Notes: a model not told the origin generated them from the letters alone. Counted from the stretch's first letter, positions 16,176 to 22,313 are shown. The stretch is DNA of 37,353 nt from an uncultured Clostridia bacterium (GCA_944387385.1 CALXES010000006.1:1-37353), one strand, 5' to 3'. Made by a program: numbers and translations.

Positions 16176-16814
16176 ATGAATTTAAAAGAATTTGGAGATT
16201 GGGCACTAGCTCAGGTAAGTGTAGCAAATCCACCACCAAACAATAAATATAAAGGACAATGTGTAAGCTTAATACAGCAATATCTTTATAGAGTATTTGG
16301 AATACCTTTTCAAGAACATGGAAATGCAAAGGATTGGGCATATAATATTCCAGATGGATTTACTAAAGTAAGTGGTACACCGCAAAAAGGAGATATTATA
16401 GTTTATGGAGCAAATTATCCTGGAAGTTGAGGATATGGTCATATAGGTTTTATGGATTATAATTATAAATTTTTTGAACAAAATGGAGCAAAAAGTTTAG
16501 CAGTATCTTATAGAGATACTATTCCAAGTGGATATATAGCTATATTAAGGCCAAATGACCAAAGTAAATTAGGATTAACTAATTCAAGAACACATATATT
16601 TTTACCAGCTTCTGTAGATACATGGAGAATATATCCTTTAAACAAACAACCAGTAGTTGGAAATGAATGTGGAAAATTGTTACCATCAAAGTTTGTAGGT
16701 CTAGACTATGATGTTATTAGATGGGTTAGTGATACTGTAGCAGTTATAAAAACAAGAGATTGGGGAGAGGTCCAAATTTACGTTGGACCAGACACTGATG
16801 CAGTAATTAGTTAG
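16176..16814 (+). pseudogene. CHAP-type cell-wall lysin interrupted by in-frame TGA
   Basis: One continuous frame encodes a lysin of about 212 codons, broken only by TGA at 16428-16430 (codon 85). The first half has the CHAP catalytic Cys (YKGQCVSLIQQYLYRVFG) and GDIIVYGANYPGS. Directly after the TGA comes GYGHIGFMDYNYKFF, containing the catalytic His. A C-terminal SH3-like segment (DYDVIRWVSDTVAVIKTRDWG) follows. CHAP enzymes cut peptidoglycan as amidases or endopeptidases. There is no signal peptide, as in phage endolysins. GGA-to-TGA or TGG-to-TGA by one change would explain the stop. AAGGAG precedes ATG 16176. Either a fresh pseudogene or read through; unbroken similarity on both sides suggests a recent event. 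Confidence 0.85.
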
Positions 16815-16864
16815 TAATATATCAAATAATGTTTTTTATGAAGAACAAAAGTAGGAAAAATTTC

Positions 16865-17740
16865 CTACTTTTGTTCTTCTAAATTTTTATCTATAATTTC
16901 TTCAATACGTAAAAGAGAATCTTTTATTTTAAAAGAAATATTATTTTTTTCTTCATCTATAATTATTTTAGAACCTAAAAATAAAATTGCATTCCATGTA
17001 CCATTTGATTGAATATTAAGAGGATTAATTACTTTTAATGTAAATACAATTCTACAAATTCCATCTTTCTTGAAACAATCTACTAAATTAGAATCATCAG
17101 TATAATATAGATTAATATTTAATATACTATCATTATTACTTATAAAAGCGTCTTTAAATTCATTATACTCTCTATTATCAAAAAAAAATGTTTCTCCTTT
17201 AGAACTACTATCATTATTGCAAAAATGTAGCTCTAGTTTTTCTATTAAAAATTTAGATATATCTATTATACCTTCTTCTTTTAATGAAATTGATAATCTA
17301 ACAAGTTTAAATGAACTATTAGAGTTAGTAGCGTATAATTCACATTCTGTTTTAGGATTTGGTGCTTTATAAATATTATCATAATATAAAATAATATCTT
17401 TGTCTCTATCTATAACAGGTTTTGAGTATAATTTTCCACGTCTTTCTATAGATAGTAGCTCTTGATTTCTCTTTTCATTTTTTTCATTTTCATCTCTTCT
17501 TGCTTTTTCATCTTTTTTTTGAAAATAATAAAGTAAAATTGGTATTACAATTGCACCAAGTGCAGATAGTAAATCTAGAATATTTCCAAATATGTCTGTA
17601 TTATTAGACCATGTAGATAAAAAGTTAAATAAACTATTAGAAAATTTAATATAATAATAAAAAATAATTGTATTACATATGTATATAGTTTTTATAATAC
17701 AAGTAAGAAACATAATAATAAAAATAGTTAATATATTCAT
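16865..17740 (-). CDS. Unknown membrane-anchored protein with two N-terminal helices
   Basis: This 291-residue protein has two hydrophobic helices (about residues 3-33 and 55-75), a charged coiled-coil-like stretch rich in Lys/Glu (KKDEKARRDENEKNEKRNQE), and a roughly 190-residue soluble domain of mixed beta character (for example KLVRLSISLKEEGIIDIS, DGICRIVFTLKVINPL). The domain is not recognised. Two helices followed by a cytosolic domain is a layout shared by many phage-defence and exclusion effectors, but no named motif is seen. ATG 17740 lies 8 bases from AGGTG; the GTG at 17749 is part of that site. It is transcribed alone from a consensus promoter, opposite to its neighbours, as accessory 'moron'-type cargo often is. 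Confidence 0.65.
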   Translation of the reverse strand: MNILTIFIIMFLTCIIKTIYICNTIIFYYYIKFSNSLFNFLSTWSNNTDIFGNILDLLSALGAIVIPILLYYFQKKDEKARRDENEKNEKRNQELLSIERRGKLYSKPVIDRDKDIILYYDNIYKAPNPKTECELYATNSNSSFKLVRLSISLKEEGIIDISKFLIEKLELHFCNNDSSSKGETFFFDNREYNEFKDAFISNNDSILNINLYYTDDSNLVDCFKKDGICRIVFTLKVINPLNIQSNGTWNAILFLGSKIIIDEEKNNISFKIKDSLLRIEEIIDKNLEEQK

Positions 17741-17757
17741 TTTTTTCACCTAACGCA

Positions 17758-17786
17758 ATTATACTAACCTTGTTTCTTGAAGTCAA
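17758..17786 (-). promoter_or_regulatory. Consensus promoter of the 16865-17740 gene
   Basis: On the minus strand TTGACT (17786-17781), 17-bp spacer, TATAAT (17763-17758). The leader would be only about 10 bases, ending in the ribosome site. Confidence 0.8.
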
Positions 17787-17820
17787 GAGAAAAAGAAGCA
17801 AATACTGATTTAATATAGCA

Positions 17821-17849
17821 TTGCAATTTTACGTAGTATATGTTATAAT
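17821..17849 (+). promoter_or_regulatory. Promoter of a short transcript
   Basis: TTGCAA (17821-17826), exactly 17-bp spacer, TATAAT (17844-17849). It faces a terminator about 70 bases away and no large gene. Confidence 0.7.
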
Positions 17850-17855
17850 TAAATA

Positions 17856-17950
17856 GCATAATGTGATGTATGTTATGGCAATGTATGTTATGTTATGGTT
17901 TGGTAAGGTAAGATTAAATAGAACAGAATAATCTGCTCTTATTTTTTTAT
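17856..17950 (+). ncRNA. Putative ~95-nt transcript with a 21-codon ORF
   Basis: Between a consensus promoter (17821-17849) and a hairpin terminator (17920-17950) lies a stretch with an exact 12-bp direct repeat ATGTATGTTATG at 17866 and 17881. It also holds a small ORF at 17866-17931 (begins MYVMAMYVML, ends with TAA inside the terminator stem). No good ribosome site precedes the ORF. It could be a small RNA, a hydrophobic micro-peptide, or a repressor-binding region. Transcription is inferred from signals only. Confidence 0.4.
17920..17950 (+). terminator. Terminator of the short transcript
   Basis: A 7-bp stem with one mismatch (17921-17927 with 17932-17938) and a T-rich tail. It shares its TCTGCTCTTATTTT right arm with the terminator at 19707-19734. 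Confidence 0.65.
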
Positions 17951-18024
17951 AGCATACAATTTCTATATTTTGTATGTTATCGAAAAAAATAAGTTAATTT
18001 TAAGTTACAAATCACATAAATTAT

Positions 18025-18053
18025 TTGAATCTAGTTTATTATAGTATTATAAT
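18025..18053 (+). promoter_or_regulatory. Promoter of the small Cys-rich gene
   Basis: TTGAAT (18025-18030), 17-bp spacer, TATAAT (18048-18053), 32 bases before the ATG at 18086. Confidence 0.75.
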
Positions 18054-18085
18054 AGATGTTTAAATTTTATTTTGGAGGTTAGATT

Positions 18086-18334
18086 ATGGAAAAATGTTAT
18101 TTTATTGGTAAAGTTAAACCATTTGATTTCTTAGCTACTGGAAAAAAGGAATTATATTGTGATAAGGTAAAAAGAAATGTTTTAATAACTATGGTATTAA
18201 AAAGACCAAAGGCAATAGATGATATTAATACTGGATGGAGAATAAAAGATAAAAATAAATGTAAATGTACATGTTTTGACATTTGTAAAAATGAAGAATG
18301 TGAACATTTTAATACTTTTAAAATAGAAGAATAG
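18086..18334 (+). CDS. Unknown small Cys-rich protein, 82 residues
   Basis: Starts MEKCYFIGKVKPFDFLATGK after TTTTGGAGG. The C-terminal half contains CKCTCFDICKNEECEHF, with one more Cys in YCDKV and one at residue 4. Eight Cys and a His in 82 residues suggest a small zinc-binding or disulphide-knotted fold; it is not a family I can name. It has its own promoter and terminator and lies just before the Xre/ImmA unit, so it is monocistronic cargo of the element. Confidence 0.65.
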   Translation: MEKCYFIGKVKPFDFLATGKKELYCDKVKRNVLITMVLKRPKAIDDINTGWRIKDKNKCKCTCFDICKNEECEHFNTFKIEE

Positions 18335-18359
18335 AAATAAATCTATTCTTATTTTTTTA
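18327..18359 (+). terminator. Terminator of the Cys-rich gene
   Basis: An 8-bp perfect stem (18327-18334 with 18343-18350) and a T-run. The left arm overlaps the stop codon. Confidence 0.8.
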
Positions 18360-18367
18360 TTTAAAAA

Positions 18368-18411
18368 TTAACCAAAAAAAGGTTGACAAATTTATAAAAG
18401 TATGGTTAAAT
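18368..18411 (+). promoter_or_regulatory. Promoter and probable operator of the xre-immA unit
   Basis: TTGACA (18383-18388), 17-bp spacer, TTAAAT (18406-18411). TTAACC (18368-18373) and GGTTGA (18381-18386) form an inverted pair, and GGTTAA recurs at 18404-18409 over the -10. Such half-sites across the promoter suggest autorepression by the Xre protein it drives. Confidence 0.65.
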
Positions 18412-18439
18412 AAAAGTGGGAGAAAGTGAGGGGATTTGT

Positions 18440-18790
18440 ATGTTAACAGAATTTGGAAAATTTGCAAGAAAGTTAAGAATTGACAGAAACGAACTTTTAA
18501 TTGATATGGCAAATAAATTAGGTGTTTCACCTGCATTTTTATCAGCAGTGGAAGTTGGAAAGAAGAATGTACCAGAGGCATGGAAAGAAAGTTTTCCAAG
18601 ACTATATGATTTGGATTTATCTGCTCAAGAAAGCTTGATTAATGCAATAGAAAATTCTGTAAGACAAATAAAAATCAATTTATATGATAAAAATGATGTG
18701 GACAAAGAATTGATATTGTCATTTGCAAGAAAATTACAAAATATGAATACTAATGATAAAAACACTATATTAAGGTTATTAAAAAAATAA
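18440..18790 (+). CDS. Xre-family transcriptional regulator
   Basis: The 116-residue protein has an N-terminal lambda-repressor-like helix-turn-helix (FGKFARKLRIDRNELLIDMA, then NKLGVSPAFLSAVEVGKKNV). A Leu-rich helical tail follows. Such proteins bind operator DNA as dimers and are often cleaved by, or paired with, an ImmA/IrrE-type protease encoded next to them, as in ICEBs1. ATG 18440 follows GTGAGGGG; the upstream GTG at 18416 has no site. Sixteen bases separate it from the protease gene, so the two are one operon. It is the likely master switch of the element or the antitoxin of a two-gene module. Confidence 0.88.
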   Translation: MLTEFGKFARKLRIDRNELLIDMANKLGVSPAFLSAVEVGKKNVPEAWKESFPRLYDLDLSAQESLINAIENSVRQIKINLYDKNDVDKELILSFARKLQNMNTNDKNTILRLLKK

Positions 18791-18806
18791 AGGAGGGGAG
18801 AAAAGA

Positions 18807-19322
18807 ATGGAGTGTAAAGCAATACCTTTGTCAAGAGCTAAAATAAGAAGATTTGCTAAAATATTAAGAAGAGCTTTTGATATATCAACTAATGTAAAAT
18901 TTCCAACAATAGAGTTTTTAGAATTTGGATTAAAGTCTTTAGGATTTGATTATGATATATGTGATAAAAGTGAATTAGAAAACTGCTATGCTAAAACTAT
19001 TCCTGAGGAGAAGGTGGTAAAAATAAGAGAAGATGTGTATATTAGAGCAACACAAGGAAATCCTAGAGATATATTTACTATTCTACATGAGATAGGACAT
19101 GTTATTTTTCACAATAATAGAACAATAGAATTTGCACGAAATGAAGAAAAAATACCAATATACATGGATCCTGAATGGCAGGCAAATACATTTGCAGCTG
19201 AATTATTAGTACCTGCAGATTGTATAGCAGGAATGACCGAAGACGAGATTGTTGATATGTATGAATGTTCATATGAAGTCGCTTTTATACAATTAAAAGA
19301 GAGCAAAAAAATAGTTACTTAA
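18807..19322 (+). CDS. ImmA/IrrE-family metallopeptidase
   Basis: A 171-residue zinc-protease-like protein with the motif ILHEIGHVIFHNN (H-E-x-x-H) and a downstream WQANTFAAELLVPAD, which gives the third Glu ligand and the family's characteristic A-x-x-F-A-A-x-L-L-x-P. Known relatives cleave or inactivate Xre-type repressors, such as ImmA acting on ImmR to induce ICEBs1 after DNA damage. The N-terminal 60 residues are basic (PLSRAKIRRFAKILRRAFD). GGAGGGGAG precedes the ATG. Its link to the preceding regulator supports an induction switch for excision. Confidence 0.9.
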   Translation: MECKAIPLSRAKIRRFAKILRRAFDISTNVKFPTIEFLEFGLKSLGFDYDICDKSELENCYAKTIPEEKVVKIREDVYIRATQGNPRDIFTILHEIGHVIFHNNRTIEFARNEEKIPIYMDPEWQANTFAAELLVPADCIAGMTEDEIVDMYECSYEVAFIQLKESKKIVT

Positions 19323-19477
19323 GAAAGCAACTATTGAAACTAATCTAGAAATTAGTTTGGAATTTTATATGTAGACTGGTATAGTCGACATAATATATAC
19401 CCTTATATTAAGATTATAACATATAAAATTTCTTTTTTCAATAGTTTGTAATAATCTTTTGAAAGGAGATGAATAGT

Positions 19478-19585
19478 ATGTATATTTTTGTTAAAAAATA
19501 TAAACATTATAAAACAGGTAAAATAATGCGTGCTGAAGATTATGGCTACGATGCTTGGAAGTTTTATGTTAAAGATAAAAAATAA
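19478..19585 (+). CDS. Unknown micro-protein, 35 residues
   Basis: A GAAAGGAG site 8 bases before ATG 19478 supports translation of this small basic protein (starts MYIFVKKYKHYKTGKIMRAE, ends with a Lys-rich tail and contains GYDAWKFYV). No membrane span is seen. Function unknown. It follows immA after a 155-base gap holding a small palindrome (19338-19358). Confidence 0.55.
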   Translation: MYIFVKKYKHYKTGKIMRAEDYGYDAWKFYVKDKK

Positions 19586-19651
19586 TTAAATAATTAAATA
19601 AAGAATTTACCAGTCTAATTCTTTCTAATATGATATAAGGAGGTAATAAAT

Positions 19652-19702
19652 ATGATATTAGAAAATATTAGAATAATACGTAATAAAAGATATATAAAAT
19701 GA
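19652..19702 (+). CDS. Micro-ORF, 16 codons
   Basis: AAGGAGG at 19638-19644 precedes ATG 19652, whose frame reads MILENIRIIRNKRYIK and stops at TGA-TAA. The sequence resembles the first helix of an Xre-type protein, so this may be the truncated head of a regulator or a leader peptide. A terminator follows within a few bases. Confidence 0.4.
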   Translation: MILENIRIIRNKRYIK

Positions 19703-19706
19703 TAAA

Positions 19707-19734
19707 CGAGCAGACAAAATCTGCTCTTATTTTC
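19707..19734 (+). terminator. Terminator after the micro-ORFs
   Basis: A perfect 7-bp stem GAGCAGA/TCTGCTC (19708-19714 with 19720-19726) with a T-rich tail. It ends the xre-immA-micro-ORF stretch. Confidence 0.75.
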
Positions 19735-19933
19735 TTACTTAAAAATTATATAAAGTGTAACACACTACACCTTGTCAAAAAATATCGTAACTCATTACGG
19801 AATTTTTATAAAATGTATAAAACATTATATAATTTAAAAAAAATATATAAAATAGTATGCATATGTAAAATCTGAATTAATATTTTTATTAATTCATTAA
19901 TGAAAAGTAATACATAATATTACATAAAATGTG

Positions 19934-19962
19934 TTGACTTACAAAAAAATGAGTGTTATAAT
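19934..19962 (+). promoter_or_regulatory. Consensus promoter of the 19990 gene
   Basis: TTGACT (19934-19939), 17-bp spacer, TATAAT (19957-19962), 27 bases before the start codon. Upstream, 19738-19930 holds several short inverted repeats (for example around 19756-19771 and 19876-19900) and no gene. Confidence 0.8.
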
Positions 19963-19989
19963 CATCTTCATATAAAGTGGAGAAAAAAT

Positions 19990-20697
19990 ATGCATAATGA
20001 ACATAAAAATAAAAAAGATGGTACTAAAACGGTTATAACTGAAAAATTAATACCATTTATGAATGAAATAATAATACCTATTGTAAATTATATAATAAAG
20101 CCTATATTATATATAATAGTTAGTATTTTCTTTATTATATATATTTATCGTGTACATGATTATTTAGGAGAATTTAAGCTTAATTTTCAATGGCTGATGA
20201 TAATTTTCTTTATAGTATGGATTATATTTCCATATATAAGTGAATTTGAAATATTTGGAAATAAGTTTAAGAAGAGAGAATTACAGAAAAAAATTGAGAG
20301 TGTTAGTGAAAAAGTTGATTCTATAGAACAAAAAGACGAATTACAGAATAAATTAGACGAAAAAATTTATATGAAACAGCAAATGAAATCTAGTAATCAA
20401 GAAGATTTTAATGATAAAGTGTTGGAATATCAAATAGTACTGGAAATAAAACTTATGAATATATATAAAAAATTAAGAGTAAATGGAGAAATACCTAAAA
20501 AAAGAAAAATAACTTTTGTAGAAATTGCTTATATTTTATATGAAAAAAATTATATTACTCAAAATACGCATGATGATATCTTTAGATTTGAACTTATTTT
20601 TTCAAAAGAAAATATAAGTCCTGATGACTATAAATATATAAAAGAAAGAAATACTAAAATTTTTGAAATATTGGATAATGTTTATAAAGAAATTTAA
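19990..20697 (+). CDS. Unknown membrane protein with coiled coil and cytosolic domain
   Basis: A 235-residue protein. After a charged head (MHNEHKNKKDGTK), two hydrophobic helices (about residues 38-52 and 64-80) are followed by a coiled coil (KKRELQKKIESVSEKVDSIE) and a helical C-terminal domain of about 115 residues. No family is recognised. Like the other anchored protein of this element it has its own strong promoter and stands alone. A ribosome site is weak (GTGGAG at 19978-19983). Possible roles are exclusion or defence effector, or a membrane-tethered regulator; none can be shown from sequence. Confidence 0.65.
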   Translation: MHNEHKNKKDGTKTVITEKLIPFMNEIIIPIVNYIIKPILYIIVSIFFIIYIYRVHDYLGEFKLNFQWLMIIFFIVWIIFPYISEFEIFGNKFKKRELQKKIESVSEKVDSIEQKDELQNKLDEKIYMKQQMKSSNQEDFNDKVLEYQIVLEIKLMNIYKKLRVNGEIPKKRKITFVEIAYILYEKNYITQNTHDDIFRFELIFSKENISPDDYKYIKERNTKIFEILDNVYKEI

Positions 20698-20800
20698 TAG
20701 AGATTTTTGTTATTAGTACAAATAAAAGTGGTAATAATAATCTTTGCATTATTTTCATATAGCATAAGATAATTCGACAAGAAAAATAAAAAATATATAT

Positions 20801-20828
20801 TTGACTTTAAATTTAAAAGTGTTAATAT
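20801..20828 (+). promoter_or_regulatory. Promoter-like signal between 19990 gene and terminator
   Basis: TTGACT (20801-20806), 16-bp spacer, TAATAT (20823-20828), with a terminator only about 30 bases beyond the expected start. The remainder of 20698-20998 holds nothing else I can support. Confidence 0.5.
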
Positions 20829-20860
20829 ATATTACATAATTTTCCTTTATTTTTGCTTTG

Positions 20861-20891
20861 AAAGAGAGAAGAATATAATTCTCTCTTTTTT
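20861..20891 (+). terminator. Strong terminator in the element right half
   Basis: A 10-bp perfect stem (20861-20870 with 20879-20888), 8-nt loop and T-run. It may end the 19990 gene or a very short RNA from 20835. Confidence 0.8.
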
Positions 20892-20998
20892 ACATAATAT
20901 TGAAACAAATATGAAAAATAGGTGCGGGTGCAACTCCAAACAATTTAAGAAGTGAGTTATTATATAACTATAAAATTAGAAAAGAGGTGAGAAATATA

Positions 20999-21262
20999 AT
21001 GGAAATTAAAGATTTAGAAAAAGTAATTTCATACGATAGAATATATTCTTCTATTGATGAAATTAAAAAGTTATTATTAGATTTAGGGATTAAAGAAGAA
21101 AATATACAATTTGAATTTCCTAATATGCTTGTAAAATATTTTTATAAAAATAGAACTTTATGTATTGAAACACGTCAATTAGATATTGAATTTCATAATT
21201 GTATGATAAATAAAATGTACTTTATACCTAGAGCTATGAGAGCAGCAAATTATAATGAATAA
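20999..21262 (+). CDS. Unknown small protein, 87 residues
   Basis: AGAGGTGA precedes ATG 20999; the GTG at 20987 is part of that site. The protein (starts MEIKDLEKVISYDRIYSSID) is a mixed alpha/beta, soluble, single small domain containing LLLDLGIKEENIQFEFPNML and ETRQLDIEFHNCMINKMYF. No family is recognised. It is the last gene before the right end of the element. Its promoter is not clear. Confidence 0.6.
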   Translation: MEIKDLEKVISYDRIYSSIDEIKKLLLDLGIKEENIQFEFPNMLVKYFYKNRTLCIETRQLDIEFHNCMINKMYFIPRAMRAANYNE

Positions 21263-21310
21263 AAAATATTTTAATGCAATAATTAATGCAATGCTATAGA
21301 ATCTATATGT

Positions 21311-21343
21311 TATTTGATAGAAATATTTAGGTGCATTTTTACA
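21311..21343. repeat. Right copy of 33-bp inverted repeat
   Basis: Exact reverse complement of 15951-15983. It runs directly into the ACACCTGTTTTTG motif related to the tandem repeats at the left end. Confidence 0.9.
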
Positions 21344-21424
21344 CCTGTTTTTGTTTTTAAATTTAAATATAATATAAATATTATATAAGACATTTTAATT
21401 AAAAAAAGTTGATTATATATTGAA

Positions 21425-21485
21425 AATTAAGTATTTTTTAAATATTTACACATTATAAAGATATCATAAAAGAATTAAGTATTTT
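21425..21485. repeat. 13-bp direct repeat beside attR
   Basis: AATTAAGTATTTT occurs at 21425-21437 and 21473-21485, the second only 3 bases from the attR core. The first nine bases also occur at 14722-14730, just inside attL. They may be accessory recombinase or host-factor sites. Confidence 0.6.
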
Positions 21486-21488
21486 GTA

Positions 21489-21509
21489 TCTCACCATCTC
21501 CACCAATAA
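21489..21509. repeat. Right attachment site (attR)
   Basis: The right copy of the 21-bp repeat, a duplicate of the tmRNA 3' terminus. Host sequence resumes beyond it with the palindromic terminator. Confidence 0.92.
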
Positions 21510-21545
21510 AAAAATACTATCAGTTAACTGATAGTATTTTTGTTT
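21509..21545. terminator. Palindromic terminator, originally shared by ssrA and dedA
   Basis: A perfect 32-base palindrome (21510-21525 with 21526-21541) with T-tails on both strands. It directly follows attR, where the tmRNA 3' end stood before insertion, and it precedes the convergent dedA gene. Confidence 0.85.
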
Positions 21546-21546
21546 A

Positions 21547-22191
21547 TTAACTATTATTTTTTTCAATAACTGTTTTATTTTCATTTTTAGATTTTTTTCT
21601 GTAAAAGATATATACCCCAACAATAAATATAATAACAAGTAAAACTAATATTATATGAGAATATGTATCAAAAATATTTAGTATAGATGTCCAGTTATTT
21701 CCAACTATTGAACCTAAAACAATTAAAACAGTGTTCCAAATTAATGAACCAAATATAGTATAAAGTAAGAATTTAAACATTGGCATTTCACTCATTCCAG
21801 CAGGTATTGAAATTAGACTTCTTACTATAGGTATAAATCTACAAAAGAAAACTGTTTTATTTCCTTTTGTATCAAACCAATGGTCTGCTTTATCTATATC
21901 GCTATTTTTAAGTCTTAGTATTTTACCAATTTTTCCAGAAATTATTTTCTTTAATCTTTCCTTATTAAATATCTTTCCTATATAATATAATACAATAGCA
22001 CCGATTAGTGAACCTAGTGTAGATGCAATTATCATACCAATTATATTTAGGGTAGTGTAAGTGGTCATAAATCCACCAAAAAGCAATATTACTTCTGATG
22101 GAATTGGTGGAAAGATATTTTCTATTGCTATAAGTGAAAATACACCTAAATAACCAAATTGGTCCATCATGGCTAAAATAAATTCTTGCAT
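21547..22191 (-). CDS. DedA-family membrane protein
   Basis: The 214-residue integral membrane protein has the DedA/SNARE-associated fold: GYLGVFSLIAIENIFPPIPSE near the N-terminus (E-x3-P-P-x-P-S-E), re-entrant helices, FFCRFIPIVRSLISIPAGMS (the conserved R-F-x-P-x-x-R), and C-terminal membrane helices. Recent work links bacterial DedA proteins to flipping undecaprenyl phosphate or phospholipids and to membrane potential; which one applies here is open. ATG 22191 follows AAAGGAG; a longer reading from 22254 lacks a site. It is the first host gene to the right of the element. Confidence 0.9.
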   Translation of the reverse strand: MQEFILAMMDQFGYLGVFSLIAIENIFPPIPSEVILLFGGFMTTYTTLNIIGMIIASTLGSLIGAIVLYYIGKIFNKERLKKIISGKIGKILRLKNSDIDKADHWFDTKGNKTVFFCRFIPIVRSLISIPAGMSEMPMFKFLLYTIFGSLIWNTVLIVLGSIVGNNWTSILNIFDTYSHIILVLLVIIFIVGVYIFYRKKSKNENKTVIEKNNS

Positions 22192-22278
22192 AATTCTTTT
22201 CTCCTTTTTTAATGTAACTTCCTTTATTATAATATAAATACTAATATTTGGCAACCTTTATTACTAAATAATATAAAG

Positions 22279-22307
22279 AAGCTACCAGTATTAAATATTG
22301 GTAGCTT
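22279..22307 (-). terminator. Terminator of the 22314 gene
   Basis: A 14-bp stem with one G-U (22279-22292 with 22294-22307). The loop is very short, so the inner pairs must open. The minus-strand tail is only moderately T-rich. Confidence 0.6.
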
Positions 22308-22313
22308 AGATCT

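Larger units (their letters stand above)
14683..21509. mobile_element. 6.8-kb integrated element at the 3' end of ssrA
   Basis: A 21-bp perfect direct repeat at 14683-14703 and 21489-21509, covering the last T-arm and acceptor bases of tmRNA plus a few downstream bases, brackets a tyrosine recombinase gene and accessory genes. The distance between repeats is 6806 bp. The ssrA 3' end is a classic target for phages and genomic islands, and the repeat is what such integration leaves. Inside are a phage-type lysin gene (broken), an Xre/ImmA pair and unknown genes; no packaging, replication or transfer genes are seen. It may be a phage satellite, a minimal integrative element or a shrunken prophage. 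Confidence 0.92.

Noticed and set aside
16134..16176. Longer lysin start at 16134
   Set aside because: The upstream ATG lies inside the hairpin at 16116-16147 and lacks a ribosome site; AAGGAG is just before ATG 16176.
16428..16480. Selenocysteine insertion at the lysin TGA
   Set aside because: No convincing stem-loop directly after the TGA, and the catalytic Cys of the CHAP domain lies elsewhere, at an ordinary Cys codon.
16176..16814. TGA reassigned to Trp or Gly in this genome
   Set aside because: TGA is rare as a stop here, but conserved genes (RadA, DisA, L1, the calcium pump) use TGG for Trp and contain no internal TGA, and the Nudix gene at 8489 ends in TGA at its natural length. One TGA in a lysin does not support a changed code.
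17859..17915. Replication iterons in the ATGTATGTTATG repeats
   Set aside because: Only two exact copies 15 bases apart and no replication-initiator gene in the element.
20920..20960. GTGCGGGTGCAACTCC as group II intron end or riboswitch
   Set aside because: A short GTGCG string alone is not evidence; no reverse transcriptase, domain V hairpin or conserved aptamer core is seen.
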